DNA from: Rhodobacteraceae bacterium CCMM004
GTDB taxonomy: Bacteria > Pseudomonadota > Alphaproteobacteria > Rhodobacterales > Rhodobacteraceae
Direction of reading: 5' to 3'
Length of the DNA stretch: 64,000 nt
Assembly: GCA_004005435.1 (NCBI GenBank)
Contig: RZWH01000003.1
Span: forward strand, 434,001 to 498,000
In this document: in pieces, positions 7,931 to 15,823 of the stretch
Layout of the letters: every line of letters starts with the position of its first letter
Numbering within the stretch: the first letter of the stretch is position 1
Notes under the pieces: model-generated
Told to the model about the DNA's origin: nothing
The model's input: only the letters and a program-made list of their open reading frames with translations
Database searches by the model: none
Program-made: the position numbers and the translations under genes

Positions 7931-8914
7931 CTACTCGGGCGCCAGCGCGAGGACCGCAGGCACGCGGGTCCAATCGGGGCCGAGCGCGGCAGCGAGGAGG
8001 GCGGACAGGCCTGCGCCCTCGGGGCGGGCGAGGCTCCGCCCCAGATGGGCCATCACCCTGGGAAGGTGCCGCAGATACCCGCGCTTGTCGTTCCGCCGCG
8101 CCAGCCGCACGAAGACGGCCGCGATGCGGGCGTGCCGTTGGGCCGCGAGGGCCCAATAGCGCGTCTCGGAGGCCGGCTCCCCCGCGCCGCCGCGATAGCG
8201 CCGCAGCATCGCCTCCTCCAGCCCCGGCGAGAGGTCGCGGCGGGCGTCCTGAAGAAGCGAGACCAGGTCGTATTCCGGCGGCCCGCGGAACGCGAGTTGG
8301 AAGTCCAGGATCCCGCAGTCCCCGTCCGCCAGGCGCATCAGGTTGTCCACGTGATAGTCGCGCAGCACCAGCGTTTGGGGCGCGCCGTCCACCGGGGCCA
8401 AGAGGTCCGCCCAGGCTCGGGCCACCGAATCGGTCCAGTCCGCGTCCGCCCGCCCGCCCGCGGCCGGCACATACCACTCGGCGAAGAGCGCCACGTCGGC
8501 GGCGAGCCGCGCGGCGTCCATTTGCGGCACCGCGACCTCAGCTGCCTCGGGCGCTGCATGGAGCCGCGCCAGCGTATCGACGGCCAGGGCGTAGAGCGCA
8601 TGCTCGTCGGCGCCCGCGGCCAGCAGCCGGGTGAAGGTGTCGTCGCCGAAATCCTCGATCAACGCGATCCGCGCGGGCTGGTCCGCGGCCGCCACGGCCG
8701 GGGCACGAAACCCCAGGCGCCGCAGATGAGCGGAGAGTTGAACGAAGGCGTCGAAGCCCTCGGGATCGCCGGGATCCTCCATCAGCAGCAGACCGCTGCC
8801 CCGCACCCGGCCATAGCGCCGGGCCGAGGCGTCGCCCGGCAGCCATGTCAGCGCCGCGGGGTCCAGCCCCGCGGCACGGATCAGCTCGGCCGATCTCTGC
8901 GCCAGTTCCGCCAT
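7931..8914 (-). CDS. Phosphotransferase, AmgK-like sugar kinase (APH fold)
   Basis: A 327-aa aminoglycoside-phosphotransferase-fold protein. The N-terminus has 'WLPGDASARRYGRV' (AmgK-type 'GDASxRRYxR'), an 'ALIEDFGDDTFTRLL' segment, the catalytic loop 'LRDYHVDNLM' (a Brenner motif with the usual His-x-Asp-x-x-x-x-Asn changed to Asp-Tyr-His-Val-Asp-Asn) and the metal-binding 'GILDFQ'. This pattern matches AmgK, an anomeric kinase for N-acetylmuramate/N-acetylglucosamine in peptidoglycan recycling, usually paired with the nucleotidyltransferase MurU and often near tsaE. Neither is adjacent here, so the substrate is inferred. It follows the repeat-rich region and converges with the ThiE-like gene. 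Confidence 0.8.
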   Translation of the reverse strand: MAELAQRSAELIRAAGLDPAALTWLPGDASARRYGRVRGSGLLLMEDPGDPEGFDAFVQLSAHLRRLGFRAPAVAAADQPARIALIEDFGDDTFTRLLAAGADEHALYALAVDTLARLHAAPEAAEVAVPQMDAARLAADVALFAEWYVPAAGGRADADWTDSVARAWADLLAPVDGAPQTLVLRDYHVDNLMRLADGDCGILDFQLAFRGPPEYDLVSLLQDARRDLSPGLEEAMLRRYRGGAGEPASETRYWALAAQRHARIAAVFVRLARRNDKRGYLRHLPRVMAHLGRSLARPEGAGLSALLAAALGPDWTRVPAVLALAPE

Positions 8915-9008
8915 CGTCGCCTGCCCCGTCCTGCGCGCCGGTCATAGCCGCAGGGGGCCAGGGGACGCCAGCCCTCCCCACACCCGCGGGCGCGAGGAGG
9001 GGCCGGGA

Positions 9009-10268
9009 TCACTTGAGCCCGGCGATGAAGGCATCGACGTCGTCGAGCGACAGGTACTCGCGCTCGTCCACGCCGTCCTCGGTAAAGGCCCAGATCACCG
9101 CCGGCGCCGACACGTCGCCGTTGGCGTCGAACCGCACGTTGCCTGTGGCGCCCTGATAGAGCACCGTGCCGCCCTCGGCGAGGATCCCCTTGGCCATCTC
9201 GAACCCGGCGGTGTCGGCCGGCACCGGCGTCCCCTCGGGGTCGGTCACGCGCGGCACCGCGGCGGCGATGGCGGCGCCGTCGGCATCGGGCCCCGCGGCC
9301 TCCATCGCCAGCAGCGCGATCATCGTGGCGTCGTAGGAGTTCGCCAGGCCCGGCCCGTTCGGCTCGGAGCCAAAGCGCTCCTGATACGCCGCGCGGAAGG
9401 CGTCGGCGCTCTCGGACCGCGGCGATGCGGTGTCGGTGCCCAGCACGTTGCCCAGATACTGCATCCCGACATTCTCGCGGAATTCGTCGGATTTCAGCGC
9501 GTTGGCGACGATCATGTTCTGGGTGCCGCCCAGCGACAGCCACTCGCGCACCACGCTGGTCCCCTCGACGGGGTAAAGCGCCAGATACAGCGCGTCCGGG
9601 TTGCCCCCCAGCGCCTCGGTCACTTCGGCGCGATAGCTGGGCTGGGCGTCGTTGATGGCCACGGTCCCCGTCACCTCGACCCCAACGGCCTCCAGATCGG
9701 CGGCGATCAGGCGGGCCATGTCCTGCCCCCAGTCGTCGTTCTTGTAGAGCACCGCGACCGAGCCATAGCCCTGGTCCTGCGCCACCTTGGCGCCCATCGC
9801 CGACTGGACGCCGGTGGTGGCGAAGGTGCGGAACCACAGGTCGTTGTCCTTGCCCTCCTCGGCCAGCGTCGTGAATGCGGTGGAGGACGAACAGCACGAC
9901 ATCTGCATCACACCCGCGGGCACCGTGACGGAGGTCAGGATCGGCATCGACACCCCTGACGACACCGCGCCCAGCAGAACCTTGACCCCTTCGAGGTCCA
10001 CCAGAGCCTTGGCCGCGTCGACGCCCACCTTGGGGTCGACCTGGGTGTCGCGCAGCACCATCTCGATCTGACAGCCCGCCGCGCCGCCCGCGGCGTTCAC
10101 CTGGTCGACGGCGAACTGCGCCGTCTCGGCGATGGGGCGGCCCCAGTCGACCGAGGTCGGCAGCACCGCGCCGATCTTGGTGGTGCAGTCCTGCGCCGCC
10201 GCCGCGCCGCCGAGGGCCGAGAGGCCCGCGGCCAGCGCCAGGCCGGCCGTGGTATGCTTGAGGTTCAT
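9009..10268 (-). CDS. ABC transporter substrate-binding protein, branched-chain amino acid (HAAT) type
   Basis: A 419-aa periplasmic binding protein of the Peripl_BP_6 type. The N-terminal signal peptide is clear (KHTTAGLALAAGLSALGGAAAA, with cleavage near AAA-QDC). The mature start 'CTTKIGAVLPTSVDWGRPIAETAQFAVDQVNAAGG' is typical of LivK/urea/amide-binding proteins. The start ATG overlaps the permease stop by four bases (ATGA), so it is the last gene of the operon livG-livF-livH-livM-sbp; in many operons this gene comes first. The ligand is unknown; the linked aldo/keto reductases and RidA domain suggest a nitrogen-containing metabolite, by inference. Confidence 0.93.
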   Translation of the reverse strand: MNLKHTTAGLALAAGLSALGGAAAAQDCTTKIGAVLPTSVDWGRPIAETAQFAVDQVNAAGGAAGCQIEMVLRDTQVDPKVGVDAAKALVDLEGVKVLLGAVSSGVSMPILTSVTVPAGVMQMSCCSSSTAFTTLAEEGKDNDLWFRTFATTGVQSAMGAKVAQDQGYGSVAVLYKNDDWGQDMARLIAADLEAVGVEVTGTVAINDAQPSYRAEVTEALGGNPDALYLALYPVEGTSVVREWLSLGGTQNMIVANALKSDEFRENVGMQYLGNVLGTDTASPRSESADAFRAAYQERFGSEPNGPGLANSYDATMIALLAMEAAGPDADGAAIAAAVPRVTDPEGTPVPADTAGFEMAKGILAEGGTVLYQGATGNVRFDANGDVSAPAVIWAFTEDGVDEREYLSLDDVDAFIAGLK

Positions 10269-11245
10269 GTTACACTCCCTGGTTCAAGTTTTCCGCGATC
10301 ATCCGCGGTTTTCGAGGCCGGCGCCAGCCGTTCCGGAAACAGCCCCTCGGGCCGCCAGAGCAGCATGCCGACGATGACGAGCCCGATCAGGATGAACTGC
10401 ACCGACCCGGTATAAAGCTGCGCCTCGACCGGGGCGAAGCGCGCCAGCGCCCAGCCCGACGCGGTCCACGCGCCCCAGATCAGGAACGTGCCCGCAACGG
10501 CGCCGCGGTTGTTGCCCGCGCCGCCGACGATCAGCATGGCCCAGATCTGGAAGGTCAGGATCGGCAGCACGTCCTGCGGGCTGACGAAGGCGTAGAAGGT
10601 GCCGTAGAGCCCGCCGGCCAGCCCGATCACCACCGAGCCGAAGACGAACGAGGTCAGGCGCACGCGCGTCGGCGACTTGCCCAGCGCGCGTGCCGCCTCC
10701 TCGTCCTCGCGGATGGCCCGCAGCAGGCGGCCGAAGGGCGAGCGCACCAGCCGCTCCAGCACCACATAGGTCAGGATCAGCGCCGCCAGCGTCACGGCGA
10801 GGAAGAAGACGTTGTAGCTCAGGCCGGTGCCGATGACGTCCTGCAACGGCCGCTCGAACCCGCGCACGCCCTGCGCGCCGCCCGCGAGACCTTGCGCGTT
10901 GCGCATCACGTTCTCGAAAGTGACTGCGACGCCGAAGGTGGCGATGGCGAGGTAGTCGCGCCTGAGCCTCAGCGTCAGCACGCCGACGATCCAGGCCAGC
11001 ACCCCCGCCGCCACGAGACCCCCCGCCAGCGCCAGCGGCCACGGCCAGCCGTAGCCGCCCAGGTGCCCCGCCTGCGGCGTCCCCCCGAGGATCAGCGTGG
11101 CATAGGCCCCTGCCCCGAACGACGCCACCACGCCCCCGTTGAACAGCCCCGTGAACCCCCAGTGCAGGTTCAGGCCCATCACCGCGATGGCCAGAATCGA
11201 CGCGACCGTGGTGAAGAACACCAGATACGAGATCAGCCCGATCAC
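10265..11245 (-). CDS. ABC transporter permease, LivM type
   Basis: A 326-aa integral membrane protein with about eight to nine hydrophobic segments. The conserved 'GLNLHWGFTGLFNGGVVASFGAGAYATLIL' near the N-terminus and 'LGKSPTRVRLTSFVFGSVVIGLAGGLYG' later are LivM-family signatures. It pairs with the LivH-type permease to form the inner-membrane channel of the importer. Its start overlaps the LivH stop by four bases (11242-11245) and its stop overlaps the binding-protein start, so expression is probably translationally coupled along the operon. Confidence 0.93.
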   Translation of the reverse strand: MIGLISYLVFFTTVASILAIAVMGLNLHWGFTGLFNGGVVASFGAGAYATLILGGTPQAGHLGGYGWPWPLALAGGLVAAGVLAWIVGVLTLRLRRDYLAIATFGVAVTFENVMRNAQGLAGGAQGVRGFERPLQDVIGTGLSYNVFFLAVTLAALILTYVVLERLVRSPFGRLLRAIREDEEAARALGKSPTRVRLTSFVFGSVVIGLAGGLYGTFYAFVSPQDVLPILTFQIWAMLIVGGAGNNRGAVAGTFLIWGAWTASGWALARFAPVEAQLYTGSVQFILIGLVIVGMLLWRPEGLFPERLAPASKTADDRGKLEPGSVT

Positions 11246-12156
11246 GCCCGCCCCTCCCCGAACAGGCCCTGCGGGCGGATCAGAAGAACCAGAAGGATCA
11301 TCAGGAACGGCACCGACGGGCTGTAGCCCGAGGGCAGCGCCACCAGCGCCAGGTTCTGCGCGATGCCGACGACGAACCCGCCCAGGACCGCGCCGTAGAT
11401 GCTGCCGATCCCGCCGACGATGGTCGCGGCAAAGATCGGCAGCACCAGGTCGCGCCCCATGACCGGCGTGATCTGATAGCTGAGCCCATAGAAGATGCCC
11501 GCCACCGCCGCCAGCCCGCCGCCGATCAGCCAGACCCAGCGGATCGTCGCGGTGAGGTTCACGCCGTGGACCTGCGCCAGGCCCGGGTTCTCGCCCACCG
11601 CGCGCAGGGCATAGCCGAAGGTCGTGCGCGACAGCACAAGGTGCAGCGCCAGCATCAGGACCAGCGCCACGGCCAGCGCGGCGATCTGGTCTGGCTTGAC
11701 CAACAGCAGCGGATCGCGGCTCAGCACCACCGCGAACACGATGTCCTTGGAATAGAGCTGTCCGTGCAGGCCAAAGATCAGGCCGACCGCGTTGCGCAGG
11801 ATCAGCGCCACCCCGAACGAGGCAAAGACCATGGACAGCTCTCCGCCCTTGGCCCGGACCCGGCGGAACACCAGCCGGTCGATGACCAGGGCCGACGCGC
11901 CGGTGAAGGCCATCGAGGCCAGCACCGCCAGGGCCAACGCTCCGGTCATCGACAAGGGCCCGATCTGGGCCGCGAGCGGCGGCAGGATCGCGGCGAACAC
12001 TCCGTCGAACACCAGCGCGGCATAGGCCCCGAGGCTCAACAGTTCCGCGTGCGAGAAGTTGGCGAAGCGCAGGATGTGCATCACCATGGTCAGCCCGATC
12101 GCCCCCAGCGACAGGAGCGAGCCCACGAGGATGCCGTCGACCAGATGCTGGATCAT
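11242..12156 (-). CDS. ABC transporter permease, LivH type
   Basis: A 304-aa polytopic membrane protein. 'DGILVGSLLSLGAIGLTMVMHILRFANFSHAELLSLGAYAAL' at the N-terminus is the LivH signature, and 'GGIGSIYGAVLGGFVVGIAQNLAL' near the C-terminus is the conserved cytoplasmic-loop region that contacts the ATPases. I chose the ATG at 12156, which overlaps the LivF stop as ATGA; the longer open frame would lie inside livF. It is the third gene of the five-gene operon. Confidence 0.93.
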   Translation of the reverse strand: MIQHLVDGILVGSLLSLGAIGLTMVMHILRFANFSHAELLSLGAYAALVFDGVFAAILPPLAAQIGPLSMTGALALAVLASMAFTGASALVIDRLVFRRVRAKGGELSMVFASFGVALILRNAVGLIFGLHGQLYSKDIVFAVVLSRDPLLLVKPDQIAALAVALVLMLALHLVLSRTTFGYALRAVGENPGLAQVHGVNLTATIRWVWLIGGGLAAVAGIFYGLSYQITPVMGRDLVLPIFAATIVGGIGSIYGAVLGGFVVGIAQNLALVALPSGYSPSVPFLMILLVLLIRPQGLFGEGRA

Positions 12157-12872
12157 GCCGGCGCCATCCGCGTGTGACCGAGATAGATCTTGGCCACCAC
12201 GCCGTCCGCCATCAGGTCCGCGGGCGGCCCGTCCACCTGGTTGCGGCCCTCGGCCAGGATATAGCAATGGTCGGCGCGCTTGAGCGCCTGTTTCACGTTC
12301 TGCTCGACCAGCAGGACCGTGACGCCCCGCGCCGTCAGGCCGCGGGCGAGGTCCAGCACCTCCTCCGCCGCGCGGGGCGACAGCCCGGCCGAGGGCTCGT
12401 CCATCAGGATCAGCCGCGGCCGCCCGGCCAGCGCCATGGCCACGGCCAGCATCTGCCGCTGCCCGCCCGACAGCGCCCCCGCCCGCACCCGCGCCTTGTC
12501 GGCCAGGACGGGAAAGTCCGCCTCCAGCTCGGCCACGCGACCCCGGGCCGCGCCGGGATGGGCGCGCAGCGCCAGGTCGAGGTTCTGCCGCACGGTGAGG
12601 CCGCGAAAGATGTTGTCGCTCTGCGGCACATAGGCCACCCCGGCCCGCGCCATGCGGTCGGGGCGGATGCCGGTGATGTCCCGCCCCGCCAGCCGCACCG
12701 TGCCGCCCTCGACCGGGACCAGCCCCGCCACCGCCTTGACCAGCGTGGACTTGCCCGCGCCGTTCGGCCCGATGATCGCTGTCAGGCTCGCCTCGGGCAC
12801 GGTCAGCGACACCTGGCGCAGGATCGGCAGCCCGGGCACGTAGCCCGCCGTCAGCCCCGCCACCTCAAGCAT
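12153..12872 (-). CDS. ABC transporter ATP-binding protein, LivF type
   Basis: A 239-aa ATPase with a Walker A motif (GPNGAGKST) near residue 36, signature LSGGQRQM, Walker B 'RLILMDEPSAGLSP' and the H-loop region 'VTVLLVEQNVKQAL'. The 'VEQNV' H-loop and the short length are typical of LivF, one of the two nucleotide-binding subunits of HAAT importers. It overlaps livG upstream by eight bases and livH downstream by four. Confidence 0.95.
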   Translation of the reverse strand: MLEVAGLTAGYVPGLPILRQVSLTVPEASLTAIIGPNGAGKSTLVKAVAGLVPVEGGTVRLAGRDITGIRPDRMARAGVAYVPQSDNIFRGLTVRQNLDLALRAHPGAARGRVAELEADFPVLADKARVRAGALSGGQRQMLAVAMALAGRPRLILMDEPSAGLSPRAAEEVLDLARGLTARGVTVLLVEQNVKQALKRADHCYILAEGRNQVDGPPADLMADGVVAKIYLGHTRMAPA

Positions 12873-13635
12873 CGACGGGCGCCCCCAGATAGGCGTCGAG
12901 CAGGGCGGGGTTCGCCTGCGCCTCGGCCGCGGTCCCCTGAAAGATCACCCGCCCCTCGGCCAGCGCGATCACCGGATCGCAGTGGCGCATGACGAAATCC
13001 ATGTCGTGTTCGATCACGACGAAGGTGGTGCCGGCGGCGTTCAGCGCCTCGATCTTGCCGATCAGCGTCTCGGTCAGCACCGGGTTCACCCCCGCCGCGG
13101 GCTCGTCCAGCAGGATCACCCGTGGATCGCCCATCAGCACGCGGGCAAGTTCCAAGAGCTTCATCTGCCCGCCCGAGATCTGCCCCGCCGGGTGGTCGGC
13201 CAGCGGCGCCAGCGTCACGAAGTCGAGGATCTCCATCGCCCGCGCCCGGTGCCGCGCCTCCTCGCCCCGGACCTTGCCGCGGCCGAGGATCGCGCCCCAC
13301 AGCGTCTCGCCGGTCTGGCCCATGGGGGCGAGCATGACGTTCTCCAGCACGCTCATCCGGGCGAAGGGACGCGGGATCTGGAACGTCCGTCCCAGCCCGG
13401 CGGCGAACCGCGCCTCGGGCGGCCCGCTCAGCGGCCGCCCTTCCAGCGCGATCTCGCCCGCGTCGGGGGGCAGCACGCCCGCCAGCAGGTTGAACAGCGT
13501 GGACTTGCCCGCCCCGTTCGGCCCGATCAGCCCGGTGATGGAGCCGCGGCGGACGTCCAGCGTCACGTCGTCCACGGCGCGCAGGGCGCCGAAGCTGCGA
13601 CACAGGCCGCGGGTCGTGAGGATCGCGTCAGCCAC
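12865..13635 (-). CDS. ABC transporter ATP-binding protein, LivG type
   Basis: A 256-aa ATPase with Walker A GPNGAGKST, signature ISGGQMKLLEL and Walker B 'RVILLDEPAAGVNP', followed by 'FVVIEHDMDFVMRHCD', the LivG-type H-loop. The C-terminus 'AEGRVIFQGTAAEAQANPALLDAYLG' is the usual LivG tail. It starts with GTG at 13635, eight bases inside the end of the aldo/keto reductase gene, so transporter and reductase are in one operon. It is the first transporter gene transcribed. Confidence 0.95.
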   Translation of the reverse strand: MADAILTTRGLCRSFGALRAVDDVTLDVRRGSITGLIGPNGAGKSTLFNLLAGVLPPDAGEIALEGRPLSGPPEARFAAGLGRTFQIPRPFARMSVLENVMLAPMGQTGETLWGAILGRGKVRGEEARHRARAMEILDFVTLAPLADHPAGQISGGQMKLLELARVLMGDPRVILLDEPAAGVNPVLTETLIGKIEALNAAGTTFVVIEHDMDFVMRHCDPVIALAEGRVIFQGTAAEAQANPALLDAYLGAPVDA

Positions 13636-14710
13636 CGGCCTCGCCCAGCACCCGGTCGTCGGGCTTGGTGTTGAGGTTGTATTTCATGATCCGGCCGTGG
13701 CGCCCGCTGCGGTCGCGCTCCAGCCCGAAGACCGGGCCTTGGGGCCCCGGCGCCTCGGCCAGCAGGGCGACGATGCGGGCGTGGTCGGCTTCGCTGAGCG
13801 TCAGGTCGAACACCTCTAGCGTCTTGGGCAGGTGCCGGGCATAGCGCGCGCCGACGATGGCCGCGGCGACCTGCGGCTGGTCCAGCACCCACCGCGTCGC
13901 CACGGAGGACAGGCTGACCCCGTGCGCCGCGCCGATCTCGGCCAGCAGGCGCAGCAGGTCCTGAAACACCTCCCACGGCCCGAACTCGTCGATGATCAGG
14001 CGGTATTTCACCAGGCTGCGGTTGTCGAAGGCAAAGCCGGGATCGTCCGCCCCCAGCCATTTTTCGGTCAGGAACCCGCCCGCCAGCGTGCCGTAGCACA
14101 GCAACTGCACGCCCTCCTCGGCCCCCCACGGCACCAGAGTCCCGGCCGGGCGGCGGTCGAGGATCGAGTACTGCACCTGGCTCGACACCAGGTCGACGCC
14201 CGCGTCGGTGAAGGCCCGTGTCTCCGCCACGTCCCAGTTGGTCACGCCCAGATGCGCGATCTTGCCCTTGTCGCGGCAGCGCGCCAGCACCTCCATCGCC
14301 GCCACCGGGTCGCCCTGGGCCATATCCCACCAGTAGAACTGCACCAGCGGCAGGCGGTCGAGGTTCAGGCGTGCCAGCGAGCGGTCCACGATCGCCTCCA
14401 CCTCGTCCGCGCGCAGGTCGGACAGCCGCGACAGGTCCGGCACCAGCTTGGTCGTCACCACGACGCGGTCGGCGGCCTCGGCCCCGCGGGTGGCGCGCAG
14501 GTCGGCGATGAAGGCACCGATCATCTCTTCGACGCCGGTGTAGATGTCGGCGCAGTCGAAAGTGGTGATGCCGGCGTCGACAAAGGCGGTCATGTCGGCA
14601 ATGGCCGCGGCGCGGTCCACAGGCCCGTGGTCGCCCGCCAGCTGCCAGCCGCCCTTGATCACCCGGCTGACGGAGAGGCCCTCGGCCAGCGCGCGGGTCT
14701 CGACGCTCAT
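13628..14710 (-). CDS. Aldo/keto reductase, catalytic histidine replaced
   Basis: A 360-aa protein with the AKR (beta/alpha)8 fold. The catalytic Asp52 and Tyr57 are in FDCADIY and Lys88 in VVVTTK. The fourth residue of the AKR tetrad, normally His in Q-x-H, is Tyr126 in QFYWWD. The C-terminal cofactor region has 'SSVATRWVLDQPQVAAAIVGAR', typical for NAD(P)H binding. About 40 extra C-terminal residues end in a Lys/Asp-rich tail. It lies between the TIGR04076-like gene and the ABC transporter, overlapping both by a few bases, and is a paralogue of the AKR-RidA fusion across the divergent promoter. Substrate unknown. Confidence 0.93.
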   Translation of the reverse strand: MSVETRALAEGLSVSRVIKGGWQLAGDHGPVDRAAAIADMTAFVDAGITTFDCADIYTGVEEMIGAFIADLRATRGAEAADRVVVTTKLVPDLSRLSDLRADEVEAIVDRSLARLNLDRLPLVQFYWWDMAQGDPVAAMEVLARCRDKGKIAHLGVTNWDVAETRAFTDAGVDLVSSQVQYSILDRRPAGTLVPWGAEEGVQLLCYGTLAGGFLTEKWLGADDPGFAFDNRSLVKYRLIIDEFGPWEVFQDLLRLLAEIGAAHGVSLSSVATRWVLDQPQVAAAIVGARYARHLPKTLEVFDLTLSEADHARIVALLAEAPGPQGPVFGLERDRSGRHGRIMKYNLNTKPDDRVLGEAGG

Positions 14711-15072
14711 GCCTCGTCCTCCCAATAGGGGGTGCCGCGCCGGTCCGGCAGGCCCGTCGTGGCGGCGTGCGAGAACGTGCGCCGCGCGGTGCGGCGGATG
14801 CGGAAGCGCCCGCCGCAGTGGGGATCGGGACAGGCCACCTCGGCGTCGGTCGACATCCAGTCGGCGGGATCGGTCGGGCGCTGCTTGGCGGGGAGGAGCG
14901 GCAGCAGCGCGGCCAGGGCATACATCGACACCCGCGCGCCCTCGGGGAACACCAGCGCCTCGCCCTCGACCCGGAACGCCTCGCCCTCCACATGGCGGCA
15001 GACCGGGGTGCGGCCGTCCAGCACCGTCTCGACCTCCAGGTCCCAGAGCCAGAACTCCGTGTCGTCGCTCAT
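14707..15072 (-). CDS. Small TIGR04076-like protein
   Basis: A 121-aa protein. It resembles the TIGR04076 family: a short beta-rich start ('EFWLWDLEVETVLDGRTPVCRHVEGEAF'), a central 'MYALAALLPLLPAKQR', and a cysteine-containing 'ACPDPHCGGRFRIRR' segment. These proteins have no established function; the two cysteines and nearby histidine could bind a metal, which is inference. The stop overlaps the aldo/keto reductase start (ATGA). It is the first gene of the minus-strand operon, facing the GntR regulator across an 88-base divergent promoter region. Confidence 0.7.
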   Translation of the reverse strand: MSDDTEFWLWDLEVETVLDGRTPVCRHVEGEAFRVEGEALVFPEGARVSMYALAALLPLLPAKQRPTDPADWMSTDAEVACPDPHCGGRFRIRRTARRTFSHAATTGLPDRRGTPYWEDEA

Positions 15073-15099
15073 GGTGGATTGACCGCCCCCGCTGTGATC

Positions 15100-15116
15100 T
15101 GTGATATTTTATCGCA
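15100..15116. promoter_or_regulatory. Candidate operator between divergent operons
   Basis: A 17-base near-palindrome, TGTGATATTTTATCGCA, has arms matching at six of seven positions around a TTT centre (the GATA/TATC core is perfect). It is by far the most AT-rich spot in the region and sits between the divergent TIGR04076-like and GntR genes. A GntR/FCD regulator encoded next door would be expected to bind such a dyad; this is inference. Confidence 0.5.
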
Positions 15117-15160
15117 CGCAATCCGCCCGTCCTGTCAATCCGGGAATCGCATCACCGCCC

Positions 15161-15823
15161 ATGGCCGCCCCCGACATCGCCCCCCTCGACCAGTCGTCCC
15201 TGCGCGACGGCGCCTATGCCGCGCTCAGCGACGCCTTTGCCCGCGGCGCCTATGCGCCCGGCGACACGGTGTCCCTGCGCGACCTGGCCGAGCGGCTCGG
15301 CGTCTCGATGACTCCGGTGCGCGAGGCGGTGCGGCGGCTGGTGGCCGAGGGCGCGCTGGTCGACACCCCGCGCCGCAGCCTGGCCGTGCCCGCCTGGGAC
15401 GAACGCCGGCTGGTGGAGTTGAAGTCCGCCCGCCTCGCGCTGGAGCGCCTGCTGCTCGACCAGGCGCTGGAGCGTGCCACGCCCGACGACCTGGCCACCC
15501 TGCGCGCGCTCATCGCCGCCCCGGGCCGCGACGCCGACGGCACCCCCGACCTGCGCGCCAACCACGCCTTTCACATGGCGCTCTACCGGATCGGCGGCAG
15601 CGCGGTGATCCTGCCCATGGTCCGGGCGCTGTGGCTGCAATACGGCGCCTACCTGGGTCAGGTCGTGCACAGCCCCGCCGCGGCCGACGTGGCCGAGCAC
15701 GAGTTCCACCACCGCATCGTCGATGCGCTCGCCCGGGGCGACCGCGATACCGCCCACGCCGCGCTGACCCTCGACGTCGAGCGCAGCTTTCAGTTCCTGT
15801 TGTCCGAGAAAGGCCGCCCATGA
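15161..15823 (+). CDS. GntR family transcriptional regulator, FadR/FCD subfamily
   Basis: A 220-aa regulator. The N-terminal winged helix is clear ('GAYAPGDTVSLRDLAERLGVSMTPVREAVRRLVAEGAL'), followed by an all-helical FCD ligand-binding domain with metal-ligand-type positions ('NHAFHMALYRIGG' and 'HEFHHRIVDAL'). I chose the ATG at 15161; an in-frame GTG at 15101 would add 20 residues and place the start inside the candidate operator. The stop overlaps the start of the AKR-RidA gene (ATGA). It is the probable local regulator of both divergent operons, responding to a small organic acid or related metabolite. Confidence 0.93.
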   Translation: MAAPDIAPLDQSSLRDGAYAALSDAFARGAYAPGDTVSLRDLAERLGVSMTPVREAVRRLVAEGALVDTPRRSLAVPAWDERRLVELKSARLALERLLLDQALERATPDDLATLRALIAAPGRDADGTPDLRANHAFHMALYRIGGSAVILPMVRALWLQYGAYLGQVVHSPAAADVAEHEFHHRIVDALARGDRDTAHAALTLDVERSFQFLLSEKGRP

